Positions 22,401-35,900 of a stretch of 64,000 nt of DNA are shown here, piece after piece. The notes below the pieces were generated by a model, which saw nothing but the letters and a program-made list of their open reading frames with translations, did no database searches and was not told the origin of the DNA. The stretch's first letter is position 1, and each line of letters begins with the position of its first letter. This DNA comes from Chrysemys picta bellii (Eukaryota > Chordata > Testudines > Emydidae): NCBI RefSeq assembly GCF_011386835.1, contig NC_088805.1, forward strand, positions 15,682,836 to 15,746,835, read 5' to 3'. Made by a program: the position numbers and the translations under genes.

Positions 22401-25400
22401 GAAGAGGCCGGACAGGATGAAAAAAAGCAGAGATGGGGATTTGAGTGCCCAGGATTGAGGGGTGAACGACTCCAAACATAGGGTTACCATACGTCCGGAT
22501 TTTCCCGGACATGTCCGGCTTTTTGGGCCTCAAATCCCTGTCCAGGGGGAAATCCCCAAAAGCCGAACATGTCCGGGAAAATAGGGACGTGCTGGGCCGG
22601 GGCCGGCGGTGCTGGGCCGGGGGCTGGCCCGGGGGTGCGGGGCCGGGCCAGGCAGCGCTGGGCCGGGGCCGGGGGCGCTGGGCAGGGGGCTGGCACCCCA
22701 GGAGCCGAGCCAGGCTGGAGACGCTGGGGCCGGCCGCCGGAGGGAGCCGCTTGGTTGCGGGGGCCAGACTGGGCCGCGCCTCCTCCCCCCACCCCTTCCC
22801 CAGCTTACCTGCTGCCTGTTTCAGGTTTCCCGCGAATCAAATGTTCGCGGGAAGCAGGGAAGGGGGCGGAGTTGGGGCGGCGGCATGGGCGGGGCTGGGG
22901 CGGGGCCCCGTGGAGTGTCCTCTTTTTGGACACTCAAAATATGGTAACCCTATCCAAACAGCCTGATAAACACATGACCTTTGTGTCTCGTTTCAGGCTG
23001 GCAGCCTCTGTAGGTGCAGACCCGCCCTACTCCCCACACCCAGCAGCCGGCAGGATGCAGAGGCGGTAGAACGCACTTCTGTTCTCATTCCCTCATCCAC
23101 ACAGCCATCTCCTCCTCCAAGCAGCACTAAAACCCTACCGAGCACCTCACCAATCGGATCCCTGCAAGCTGTGCTGAGCCCCGCCTCATGTAACAATCCC
23201 AGCCCTCTGCCCCTCGCTCTGCACAAACCCAACTCACCGGAGCACAGCGCTGCTTGTGACAAGGGGATTTACAGCCCGGGGGCTAGTTAATCAGCTACCC
23301 TGTGGCTTATCAGTTACAAGGGGGGAGGCTTACAGCTAACTAGGAAAATCCTAGACAGATAAAATAAAAGAGAGATGAAAAAGCCCATTAAGATAATCTG
23401 GCCCATCTCGCTTCCAATTTAAGATACAGTCCCCCAAGACAGAGCACATCAGACAATAAACTGACTACACCAGCTCTAAAGAGGAACTCAATCCTTTTGC
23501 TTAAAGGGATTCACCTGCAAATCCATCAGGATGCATCTGTCAATAGTTGAGCAGTTTGAAACCACTCTCTGGGCCAGATGTTCAACTGGCATAAGTCAGC
23601 ATAGCTTGACTGAAGCAAGACCAATTGACACCAGCTGGCAATCTGGACTGGCGTCCCCCCCCTGCATTCTCTGTGGAGATGGAGCACGAAGTCACCCCTT
23701 GAGCCAGTCTGCACTGGAGCTGGTTTGAACGCAGGGGTCCCAGGGCCCGCCTCGCCCCTGCACCCCAGAAGTCAGGTCTATGCTGTTTGTGACACTCCGC
23801 TCTAGCCCCAAGATTGTTTTCCATAGGTCATGGCATGCTCAGCATGGACACGCTCAGAAGCCAGCATACAAATGATGCATTTCAGACCCACCTTGTGTAA
23901 CGTGGTCCCCAAGGCAGCGGTTCAGCGTTTCCTAATTAACAGCAGATGTGCTTTTGGGAACAAACATTGGTAACAATGATTTTTCATCAGCGTGATGGGT
24001 TTGTGACTGTACTTCTCACCCACACCTTTAAGAGGCTTTCAGAAGGGGCATTTGCAGCTCACATCCTGCGACTGTACTAGATGGCTGCCTACATCCATGG
24101 GCCAACACCACTGAGAATGTCGAGATACAAATAAGTCTCACTTGTTAAATAGTTTTTTCCCCTATGTGTGTGATCTCTGTACTTCTGGAAGTAAAGGAGG
24201 ATCGCGTTAATCGGAACCAAGCATAAGCCCCGATCCTGCAATCTGTTCCATGCGGGCGGAACAAAGCAACATCACGTACTAGCTGGCTTCTCCCACACGA
24301 CTCCGCCCAGGCACTTCCACCCAGATGTGACACCCGCTACTACAGTTCTCTCCCCTCCCTGCCAGTCCGCTGCAGTTTGCAGACGAGCAAATCATACAGA
24401 GCAAATAAATTAACCCGACAAATTTAATCCCTTCTCCTCCTGGAACACTTACAAGCAGGTCACGGTCTAGTCGAGATCCGAAATGACTTGCACATCTTGT
24501 TTTAGCTCTCTGGATCGACCGTGAACACTCCTCCGTGACTGGTCGCTATTTGCTCTTTCGTTTCGATTGGTCAGCCAGATCACATGGCACAGTTTCCATG
24601 CGTGGACTGAAGGGGCGACTACCAGTGCAAATTCTAGCACTTGCGTATTTAAAGCGCGGTTTCCGGATAGACTCGCCTCGAAGCCCGGTAGCAGCACCGT
24701 GCACTCAATGCCACGGCTGATGGGATTGCGTGATCACCGGAAATGCCCACAAGGACACGTGGGGGAGTCACGGGCACAAGTTCTCCTGAGCGTGCAGCGT
24801 CCTATACCCAGCACACACTAATCCACAGTCCTTCAAAGGAGGAACAATTCAGGTCACCAGGAGATGGCCACAAAGCCAGTCCTCGTGCTCCTGGGGTCCC
24901 AAGCCAGGACACAGCACAGTCATACCATACATGGGGCAGCTGGCACCACCCACTTGGGTGCCATGGGAGGGGTGGGACCCTCAGGCCAACCCTGGCTGGC
25001 CGCCAATGTTTCTGCAGCAAGGGCACCCCATGAAGAAATGTCTAAGAGCGAACAGGGAGAACTTATCTTCCCCTGGCTGTGAGCTTCTTCCAGCGCAGCT
25101 GCCCCAACGCCCGTGAATAGGCCTGTATGGGGTCCCTGCATTGGGATAAACCTTGGTGGGGTTGAGTCTATCACCCCCAAACAGACTCTGCTTCAGGCCC
25201 ATCTCTCCTGAGACCTAAACACTCACGAACTTCGGGGAGGTTCAGATCCAGAACTGGCCCCTTTCTACATACCAGGCTGATCCCAAACTCTGGCTATGAA
25301 CACCCCGAACCTTTGGCTGGTTCACATTCTAGATCCAGACCTGGAGCGTGGGCCTGTCTCTAATGAACAAACAATTGCAGCTGAGTTTTGCAGGGTCTTT

Positions 25401-28400
25401 CATGCAAAAACACTTCCTGATGCATCACAAAAAAAGAGCCCAGTGGCAGATGAGGCCTCAGATCTTCTCCCGCCTGCTAAGAAACTTCCCCAATCATCCC
25501 CCAGGGGCTCCCCATTCCCACTCAGCCGTTCTCCCCCTCCCCCATAAAACCCTTCCCAATTCTTTCCAGCTTTCCTCCTACCCTGACCAGCCGTTCCCCC
25601 ATTTCAGAATCCCAGATCTGTCTCCTGGGCTGGCACCAGAGAGAACTTCCCTGGCAGAGGGCAGGATGCCTCGCTACAGCTCTGCAACAGAGGGGGCCGA
25701 GAACACAGTCATTAGACCGGAGGCGATTTGTAAATAAGAAGGGTTTTTGTTCCATGTGCTGTTTCCAGCCCTGAGGGCTCAGCGCCATTCAAAAAGGACC
25801 CACTAGTTTGCTTTTATTCATTCATTCCAGACAGCCTCTTCTCTCCTGACCAAGGGAGAAAGGGGACCTGAGCAGGGCCCCAGCTATGAATAGCTCTGTC
25901 AGGAGTATAATCTGAGCTCTGCTGGGCTGTTATAACTGGGCTTTTCTTAGGTCCCCAGCGAGGCAGTGTGAACTGACCACAGCACTGGGAGCCAGGGACA
26001 CGAGGTTTCTGCTCCCAGCTCAGACGCGGTCTCCCGTTGAGTCTTGGTGAACTCGCTTAGCAGTGCCTCGGTTTCCCGATCTGGATGAGGATAACAGGGG
26101 CTGGGAGGATTAACTAACATTTGTGCAGTGCTTTGCAGACGTGAACGTCTCAGAATTAAAAGCACAACGTACTATTATTAACCGCCCTGGCTGAACCCTG
26201 AATGCCAGCAAAATGTCTCTGTGTTAATAAGAACTCTTATCTAGCACTCTACACAGGAGCATCTTTAGCCCGATTTTACAGGTGGGGAACTCGGGCAGAG
26301 AGCAGAAGTGACTCGAAGGTCACACAGCAGACCAGTGGCAGAGCTGGGGGTAGGACACAGGTCTCCTGAGTCCTAATCTGGAGATCTTGCCCCTAGGCCC
26401 CGGCACCTCCCTATTATTAATGGAGAGCACGAAACAGAACAAGTTATGCCACGAGCAGCGTCTCTGGAAAGGAGCTGCCAGGAGGAGGATGCCAAGGGCA
26501 TACGCATACGGCAGCCGCCCCGGTATGGAAGGGAGCTGGACGGTGCTCCCAAAGGTTCTGAAGGGAAGAACGAAGACTTTAGAAGCACACACCTGTGGTC
26601 TATGCCTGTCTTCAGGGATCCAGGATCTAGATAGGTTAGATGAGCTGTCCTATCCCTGCTACATAGAATCTCAGAAATGTAGGGTGGAAGGGACATTGAG
26701 AGGTCAGCTAGTCCATGGCCCTCTGCTGAGGCAGGACCAAAGAAACAGATCATCCCCTCCAGGTGTTGGTCTAACCTGTTCTGAAAAACCTCCAGCGTCA
26801 GGGAGTCCACAACCTCCTTAGGTAACCTGCTCCAGTACGGACGTTTTTCCTAACATCCAACCTAAATCTCCCTGGCTGCAGATTAAGCCCATTACTGCTT
26901 GTCCTACCCGACGTGGCTACGAAGAGCAAACGATCCCCCTCCCCTTTATAAACAGCCTTTACATATCTGAAGACTTATCAGTCTGAAGACTTCACTCCGC
27001 TTTTCTCAAGACTAAACATTCCCCAGGGTTTGTAACCTCCCCTCGTAGATCAGGATTATTTTTGTTGCTCTGCTCTGGACTCTTAGTAGAAACAGGGATG
27101 GAGGTTTGAGCAATCTCCATCACCAACATACCTAAAGTTAGGCTTCCACAGTCATCTTTAGCTGCTTAAATACGTGGCCTAGTTTTCAGAGATACCGAAG
27201 ACTTTTGACTCTCATGGACTTCCCTGGAGGCTGTTGGGAGTTCAGAGCCTTTGACAAACAGGCTACTAACGGAGCTGTGCAAGGCCCCAATTTAGCAAAG
27301 CAGTTAAGTACATGGCACCGAAATAGAAAGGACTTTGGCACGTGCTGAGGTGCACCATTGGACTGGGGCCCAAATATGAATCTAGGAGCCTCACTTGAGG
27401 CACGGAGAAGGAGAAAGAATCGCCCCTCTTCTCCAACCTGGCTGTGTGCAATGTCTCTGAAGACGCCCCTCAGCAGAGAGCGCCGTCCCTTTTAACAGCA
27501 GGAGAATTCATGCAGCTCTAGTTCCCGCCCCAAACTCAGCCCAACTAATGACCATGCTGGAATCACAGACGTTAGACACCTATTAGCTGATCTGTCCATC
27601 TCTCAGGGGCCGATGCAGGATTGGTGCTTATGACACATTTAGCAGCGCTTGTCCAAGAAGAGCCAAGATACAATGCTGATTTCCCTGCAGAGTATTTGGG
27701 GAGGACTTCAGGATCGGTCACGGTCTTCTCCTCGCCATACAGGAGGGCGGCGTTTATTCTGCAGTTCTTACTTAAGAGTCAGGCTGAGCCAGGTCAGCAG
27801 CGCTTGTCACAGAAAGAATCACCCTGAGAAGGGGACAGTGTGCTCCGTGATGTGCCTCACCTACCTTGGCTGCTTCTCCTTCGCCAGCACGTGAGGTCTT
27901 CTCCAGGGGTCCTTAAAGTCCCTTTTAAAGGAATCTGGCAAAATCTTAGCCACCTCTGTCAAAAGAGCACAGGGGGTGCGGAGAGGAGGGATGCAGAAGG
28001 TTAGAAAACAATGCCCGGCAGAGGGGTTCAATCACAGAGACAGAGCTAAGAGGGCGCAGAAAGCGAATTATTAGGAGCATGGCCTGCTTGGTGCCTGCTC
28101 CCAGGCTCTGGGAAAGTGGGGGACCCAGACCAGCAGGGAAGGGAATAATGTTCATTGCCATTAGTGATATTAATGCAAATACAGGGCATGAGTCAAAGCT
28201 CACTCATGTAATGGGAGTCTTTCCACGGACTTCCTTGACTGAATTTAGATCAGGCCCATTTTTGTTACGGTTAACAACTTACACTGTATGGCAAATCTCA
28301 AAGCGGCCAAGTATCATTAACCCCGTTCTACAGATGGGGAAACTGAGGCACATGGAGAATTCAAGTCTGGCCCAATGTCACACAGCTAATCAGTGGCAGA

Positions 28401-31400
28401 GTCAGGGTTTGAACCCATCTCTCCTGACTCCAACACCCCACTAATTCACATGCCACAGCCCTAGTTTAGAGACAAATTCTCAACAGACCAGCCAAAAGGA
28501 ACTGGTCTCAAAGATGGGAATTCCAAACGGGGGGGGGGGGGGGAATGGATGCTGTTCAAACATGTATCCATTTACCCCTGGTGTATTTTGCATGGTGCTG
28601 AAGCAAAGGCTGGATGGTCTCCAACAGAGGTCACCTATGCCACATTCCTGCACGTGGGATATCAGGATTACTCCCATGTCAATATACGGCAATACGATAC
28701 AAACACAGGATCACCGTGGATACAACAGAGCCTCTGCCTACCTGCAGCTGGAGGTGCAGGCTCTCAGCTTTGTGCCCACAGATGAACTGGAGTGGAAAAC
28801 ATGAATGCAAAATTTGCAGATGCACTAGTGTTTGGCCCGATTTGGGCCAGTTTAGCCTAGAATCTTAATCTTTAAATGTGACCCACAAATTCTTTAGAGA
28901 AAGTGAAATCTGGAAAGAGACAAAGGGAGGGACTGTAGAAGGTTTTAATAACAATCAGGATTTTCTTGCTGAAATCGGGTGTTATCTTGAGAGGAACAAT
29001 AGTCCAGTGGCTAGAGCACTAGCATAGGACTCAGGAGACACAGGGTTGAGTCCCTGCTCCTCCACAGGCTCTCCGTGTGACCCGGGGCAGGAGCAAGGCA
29101 CTTAGGCTAGGTCTACACTACCCGCCTGAATCGGCGGGTAGAAATCGACCTCTCGGGGATCGATTTATCGCGTCCCGTCGGGACGCGACAATCGATCCCT
29201 GAATCGACCAGTGGAGGTGGAAGTAAGCGCCGTCGACGGGAAGCCGCAGAGGTCGATTTTGCCGCCGTCCCTACAGCGGGGTAAGTCGGCTGCGATACGT
29301 CGAATTCAGCCACGCTAGTCGTGTAGCTGAATTTGCGTATCTTAAATCGACCCCCCCCTGTAGTGAAGACCTGCCCTTAGTCTCTGCCTCCATTCCCCAT
29401 CCCTAACAGCACAGCCCTGCCTCCCAGGGGGCTTGTGAGGATAGGTACATTAAAGCTTGTGAGATGCTCAGATGTGGACCATAAAAGTACATACAGTAAG
29501 ACATCTTCAGCTTTTTAAAGTGCAACACAGGAAAACTATCCACACAGGGCGAGTCTCATATGATAGTTTAACTTCATTCTCACTGTGGGTAGCAACGTGT
29601 CATGAGAACCTGACGACACCATGTAGGGCTTTATACCTCAGTTACCGGTCTACGCTACAATTGCTGCGCTAGTCAGGGAACCTGGTTACTGCACAGTTTC
29701 AATGAGAAGTGTAGAGGGAAACTGTCTATAGTGGAGGCAGTTTTGCCTAGTGGATAGAGCACTGGGACTCAGGCAAACTAGGCTATATTCCCCATTATGC
29801 CACTGACCTTCTTGGTGACCAGAGGCAAGTCACTCCACCACTCTGTGCCTCAGTTTCTCCATCTATAAAATGGGGATAATGTACTGACCTCCTTTGTAAA
29901 GTACTTTGAGACCTACTGACGCAAAGTGCTATAGAAGAGCTAGACATTATTAATTACTACTAACGTCTTTTTAATCCAGTTAGAAGGAACACAATTAAGG
30001 GTCCATCCACACTGCAAATTGGAACAACTGTAACCATATTGGGGAACTAATCTGCTGTGTTGTTGTTGTCATCAAGTGTCATGACTGACCTGTAATTCAG
30101 AGGGTAGGTGAGCCATAGCCTATGGTTTTCCAGTTCTGTTTTAACCCAAGTTTGCCACGTGCAATGGCCAGGCAAGCTGCGTTTAACCTGGTGCTAACAG
30201 AGACCATTTTTTGCCACATATTAAAAACAGCGCCCTCTTGCAGCTAAAATGCTTTGCCGTCCCTTCATCTTCCAGCTCCATCGCAGGGACTGCGCTGGGA
30301 TCGCACAGGGCAAAGCAGCTCCCGTCACATCTGAGCTGTGCTGAACATCACAATGGGTCGTGGGAGCGTTTGTACACGTGCAGACGGGCGCAGAGACCTT
30401 GCCCCACACGCTTCACTTTACCTTTAGCCGTATCACAGGCTGGGTTCTCCCCAAAGCACCCTCTCCGCTGCTTGAGGTCCGGACAGGGGGTCCCTCCATT
30501 TCGGGGTGGGACAGCGACTTGCCGAGTCCGGTCTTGGCTACCGACCCCACACAGGGAGCTGCACTCGCTCCAAGGGCCCCAGGGCCGCACCACGCAGTGG
30601 ATGGCTGCTAGATAACAAGATAAAGAGGCAGGGGGAGGGGACAGAGAATGAGAGACAGATGGAGGGAATGAAAGCGAGAGGTGTGAAATAGGAACAGATT
30701 GAACCAGAGAAAGAATGAGCGACAGGAAGAGAACACGAGAGGGGGAATAAAGGAGTGTGTGAAAGAGGAACAAAGAGGGAGGACGAGAGATCAGTAGGGC
30801 AATAAAAGCGGACACCAAACATTTCCCATCCCCTGTCCAACAGGGAGTAAGAGCCCGACCTTCTTAGCAGCACCCTTGATGACCAGCTCATTTCTGAGTC
30901 AGACAGCAGCATACAGAGACAGAGCAACAAAAACCCTGCGGATTTAGAGGAGGCCAAACAGACCAGGAACCCAGTCGATCAATAAAGCCTCCTGTCTCCA
31001 TTGGCAAAACATTCTAACTTTCCTGCCTTCTGACTCACTGCATCCATCTCTCTGCATCTCTCCCACTCCCTCTGACTGTTCCCACCACGCTCGGCCCTCC
31101 TGCCTAGACTTCCCATCGGGTCCCACATGGCAGGTAACCTTTGCCAGGAGAGCCCGCCTCTGTAGAGCGCCCAGCTATGTGAAATGGAAACTCGGGAAAT
31201 GTTCGCCTCTTAGCGGGGCCTTGCAGGGCAGCTCAATCCCAGGGCTTGTCAGTTCACGCTATTCAGCGGGCGGGCATGTGACCTGCCAGCAGTACCAAGG
31301 GTGGCAGGTGACGGCAGGAGAACCAGAAATCCTGAGATAGTCACACAATGCAGCAAGGCCCAGGGGGCAGTCAGCAGTAAATACAAGGTCTACTCCCAGA

Positions 31401-32918
31401 TGGGAATGGATGTACTATATCTACACAGCCCCTACAGCACAGGAGCCTCCTAAAATTCAGATCTATCATGCAATTGGGAGGAGGGAAAAGGTTTAAAATA
31501 CAGTGCTACCAGCTCTCAGGATATTACCCTCAAGTCTCATATCTGGGGCTTTTCTGAAAGCCCCAGCACCTGGAGTCCTGTGATCACATGAGAATAGCAA
31601 CTTTCTTCTTTTTTTTTTAAATGAAATTTAAAAAGGAGACACAACATCTAATCCTCATGGCTGCGAAGAAAAGCTTGAAAATGTGACCCTGGCAGGATAC
31701 AATGCCAGAAGGCAAATAAAAAGAACCCAAAAGCTGTTATTTCTAATAATCTCATGGGGGGGGGGGAGGAGGAGGGAGGCTGACTCATGGCTTTGAATGC
31801 TTGGGGCTAGTGACACTGATTTTAGGAAGAGAGAATAGGCCTAACTCAGCACTGCATTACTCTAGTTTTCCCTGTGAAGGCAGCTGAAATATACTGGTGT
31901 AAAACTATGGTGGTGAATCAAGCCCTATATTTGTTGTTGTTTATTGCATTAAAAACTGCGCCAGATTCTCGACGGGCATAAGTGGGCACAGCGCCATGCT
32001 CCGCTGATTCCAGTTCAGTTGTGCCCATTTACCCTAGCAGAGAATTGGTTCTCCCAACACTGAATTAAGCAGGTGTGGTGCATTTGGGTGGTTCCAGACA
32101 ACATGCAGCATGAAACTGGTATGCAGCAGATGAACAATAGACAAACTAGGGTTCATGTTATTAAATGCATCTCATGCAAACTGTCCAACACTCATGATAG
32201 TGCTGAAGCAGACATTCAATGACAACTGTATCATCTCAAATGTTAATGAGGATGATGTCTCAAACGATAATTGAATGAAATGCTAGTTACAACATTAAGC
32301 ATTGCAGAAGAGATGGAATGGTTATGGGTAGGCCTCCAAGAGTTCTGTGGTTCAGTCAATCTCTTGTGTAAGAAAACAGTCAGGCACACAGAATATTGCA
32401 AAAAGTAATCTGGATGTATGTACAAATGTGACAACAAACAGGTAACTCAAGTCATCCAGATTCCCTCTGATTGTAACAAGATGCAAGGAGACCAGAACAT
32501 ATCCCCAATCCAGAAGTACTAGTTCATATTAACTCTAATCCTAGAGATTCATCCATTCGTGCCAAACCAAGATAAAGGCAGGTGCATACAGCCCATAATC
32601 AGACGTTAGGAAAATACCCTTATTAAAGGGCAAGAATCCACCCTCTCTCTCCTACTCCCTGTCCTTTCCCTGACATTTTCAGCCTGTTTGCTGAAGCCTT
32701 GAACTGTAATTTTGAAACATGCTCTCCCAGAGTCAGCTCTCTGTTTAATACTCGATGATGCTCATTTTAAGCCATTAATAGCAAATAGCAATCTCACTTG
32801 TAAAACACTTCCAACAGTCTGAGACTTGGTCTTTATTCGGCTCGCTTGGACATGGGAATTACTTGTGCCTACTCATGAAGTCTTGAATCTCAATTCCAAC
32901 TAACCAGCAATTAATTGC

Positions 32919-32950
<32 letters not shown>

Positions 32951-35900
32951 CACCACACACACAAGTGAGTTTAAACCTTTAAAAACCCTTTAAGATGAAA
33001 GAGCCATTGTCTGACCTTTGAACCTTGTCAATCAAAACCATAAGTTAACAATTAAAGAATTGTTACCCCTCTGATAATTAAAGAATGGCTTTCTAAGACC
33101 ATCTGATTCTATATCAGGTTAGCACGAGTATCAAGGCTGGTGATATCATGTTAGCAAGGGTGTATTTCTAATATACACACACACATATTAGGGACTTGCA
33201 TCTGCAAGAGGATGGTTAGATACATAAATGTCCCTTTGCAATTATAAACACTCAACTTGCACCCACTTTCCATGAGAACTGTGCACTCTAATTGGGCATC
33301 CAATTTCACATACATCTTCACACATGCAGTTGTATGCACGCATTTGTCCAAGTCAGGCCCTACCAATGCAACTTCATTAAATGATTATTATCAAACATTT
33401 ACACCGTGGGAGCGTCTAGAGGCCAAAGCTGTCAGAGTCGCATCATGCTAGGTGCTGTACAAACATATAAAATGACCGTCCTGAGCAAACGTGGATGTTA
33501 CTTTGGTTCCTCTGGAGCCTTGAGATGGATAGGCGCAAAAACACCCATTAGGTGAACTTTGTAATGGGAGTAGCAAACCCCCACCACCACCACCACCACT
33601 TTGATTTGGTATCACTTTACTTATCAAAACAGGTGGCCCCCAATTGCAAATAAAAGCCCAGGTGTTTAGATACCTGACTTATCTACAGGTTAAAGGGGTT
33701 CCTAACAACCTTTACAGCTTGGACAGAAATCGGAGGAGAACAATTTAACATATGGTCTCTACCAGTAACAAGGGAGGGCTCTTAGGAATTGACTTGTGGT
33801 GAACGGCCTATGCTGCTGCTTAGAGAGGGCACGGTGTCCTATGGGGAGCAGTGGTGGAGCCAGCCTGGGGGTGTGTGTGGGGGGGAGAACAGGACACGAT
33901 AGTGCCACCTTCAATTATACCCACTGGCCTGCTAATTTTACACGTTACCATACCTGTGTATTATCACCAAACACACACACACACACACACACACACAGTA
34001 GTGCAGCAACTATTCACTGGGTGCCTCCTCCTCCGCCCCCACTGAGATGGCACCAGCCACCTGCCCTGCACCACAACTCTAATCCTGGCCTGGCGCAGAG
34101 GAGAGGCCCCCAGGGGGAGCGGAAGGGGGGAGAAGAGAGAAGGTTGGAGAGTGAGTCTGCCCCACACCTGGAAGCAGCAGCAGCTCCTGTCCTGCAGGGC
34201 CGAGTCCGGCTCCCCACTCCGGGCGTTGCAAGCTGGTGCATGGGGTCGCAGTACCATTCAGGTTTGGCCAGGATGGATGGAGGGGTGGCTGAGCCAAACT
34301 TGAGTGAGTGGCATTACAACATGACCACCCCACCTGACCCCGTGTGTCATGTCACAATGCCCAGAGCAGGGAGCCAGGCCCTGACATCGCTTGGCTGTTT
34401 TAACTGCTGAAAAACCACCTCTCCTGGCTTCATTTCCAACTGGCTCTCTTTGGGAGCCTTTCCCTTCCAAAAGGAAAGGGGATGCACTCACACTGGGGCC
34501 TGCAATGGAATTACTGTATTGTGTTCCAGTTGGACCAACAGACCCCAAGACCCGGTTGGGCCAGTCAACCCTACCCACCCACCCAGCAACAGAAGCCATT
34601 CCTGATTCTTCTCAAATGCGGAGATGCAGAGGAAGAGTTGCAGAGTCAGAGAGAGAGAGAGAGTCCAACACCCTAGGAGCTCCTTGCTGACTTGCTCCAA
34701 GCAGGGCTGGTGTCATGGTGACCGGAGAACTTCCTACTTTCCCCAGCACATTGATCAGAGACTCTCCAGCTCCTCCTCCAAAGGAGGGGTCCACCACAAA
34801 CAAACTTCCTTTCAAAGGGATGTGTGGACTTAGACCCCCGTCTTGCAATGGGATTCTCTAGCATCTTAAGCCTGTACAGTGCCCCAATGACTTCACTGGG
34901 GGTTCATGCAAGCAGAGGGGTCTCTCCTGAGACGGGAGGCCCCCCAGCTTCAGGAGCATTTCCAGGAGCTCTCCCTCTCCGCCAAGGGGACGGTTTCCCT
35001 GAAACCAGCGGAGCCGAAGCTCAGCGGCTCACAGCTGAACTCGCCAAACCTTTTGACAGCGAATCTGTTTCTAACCCAACAAGGTGCGGTTACATTGTTC
35101 ACAGTTTCCCGACCCTTTTATTCTTGGGCAGAGGCCACTGCTCTGTAATCCAGCTGAGTTGTGACTGGGCTAATCTCCAGGGAGAATAGGGAGGGCTTAT
35201 TGGCACTGTTTTCTCCCATGAGCACGGTGACTGACATGCCCGGCATGGGCACTTGCTCTGCCCCTGAACAGCTTTGCATGCGTGTGGGGGGGCTTCCCTT
35301 TGCAGTGGGGGGAGGGGGAGTTGTGCATCACCGCAAAACGCTGCATTAACCGTTCACCTCTGCAGGCCTCTGCTTAAATCCCCCAGACTGACGGGCCCAG
35401 CCTCCAGGCAGATCATATTCCCTGCCCAAGGCCTGGCACAGTTCTGGTCTCTGCTCAGCAAACCAATGGGACTGCGACAGAAGAGGGACCACTGCAGGGC
35501 ACGAATGAGGTGCGAGACGCCCACCAACCAACCATATTTATTCCATCACACCTGCCCACGCCGGGTCAGATCACACGCCTGGCGCACCAGCCATCACACA
35601 GGGTCGCTCTGAAACACCCACAGCGCCAGGACCAGCTGGGCTTCACCGCTGTTCCCTCTGCTCCCATTCTGGTGCACCCAAGGAGCAGAGAAGGACTTGG
35701 CTGACAGCGTAAGTGCCTTGGGGGGTATAAGGGAAGAAATCAGCAGCGGCTCTTTACTTCCAGTGGGGGGGGGATAAAGTCTCCCCTCCACCCCAACACT
35801 TCTATCCAGTGAACCACAAATGTAGCTTCCCTCACAGGAACTCAGCCCGCAAATCCTTCCCGCCATCACCCAGACTTGGACACTGGTCAAAACACTGAGG

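Larger units (their letters stand above)
17731..27864 (-). other. SBSPON-like intron 3
   Basis: This 10.1-kb intron holds a Harbinger-like repeat (19400-19626), a second diverged one (about 21924-22165), a GC-rich hAT element (22479-22952), a C16 run (20671-20686), a promoter-like patch (24480-24720), two MIR copies near 26 kb and a CR1 3' end (26660-27090). No other exons are recognised. Confidence 0.75.
27956..30421 (-). other. SBSPON-like intron 2
   Basis: This 2.5-kb intron carries MIR copies at 28297-28450, 28988-29475 (interrupted) and 29730-29955, a Harbinger-type MITE at 29105-29376, and a G15 run at 28529-28543. Confidence 0.8.

Noticed and set aside
33588..33599. Short (CCA)n repeat as a CRISPR-like or satellite array
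   Set aside because: It is only four trinucleotide units, simple low-complexity sequence. There are no spaced repeats anywhere that resemble CRISPR.
33796..34410. 204-codon plus-strand open frame
   Set aside because: It spans an (AC)n microsatellite translated as His-Thr repeats and lacks splice sites or recognisable domains.
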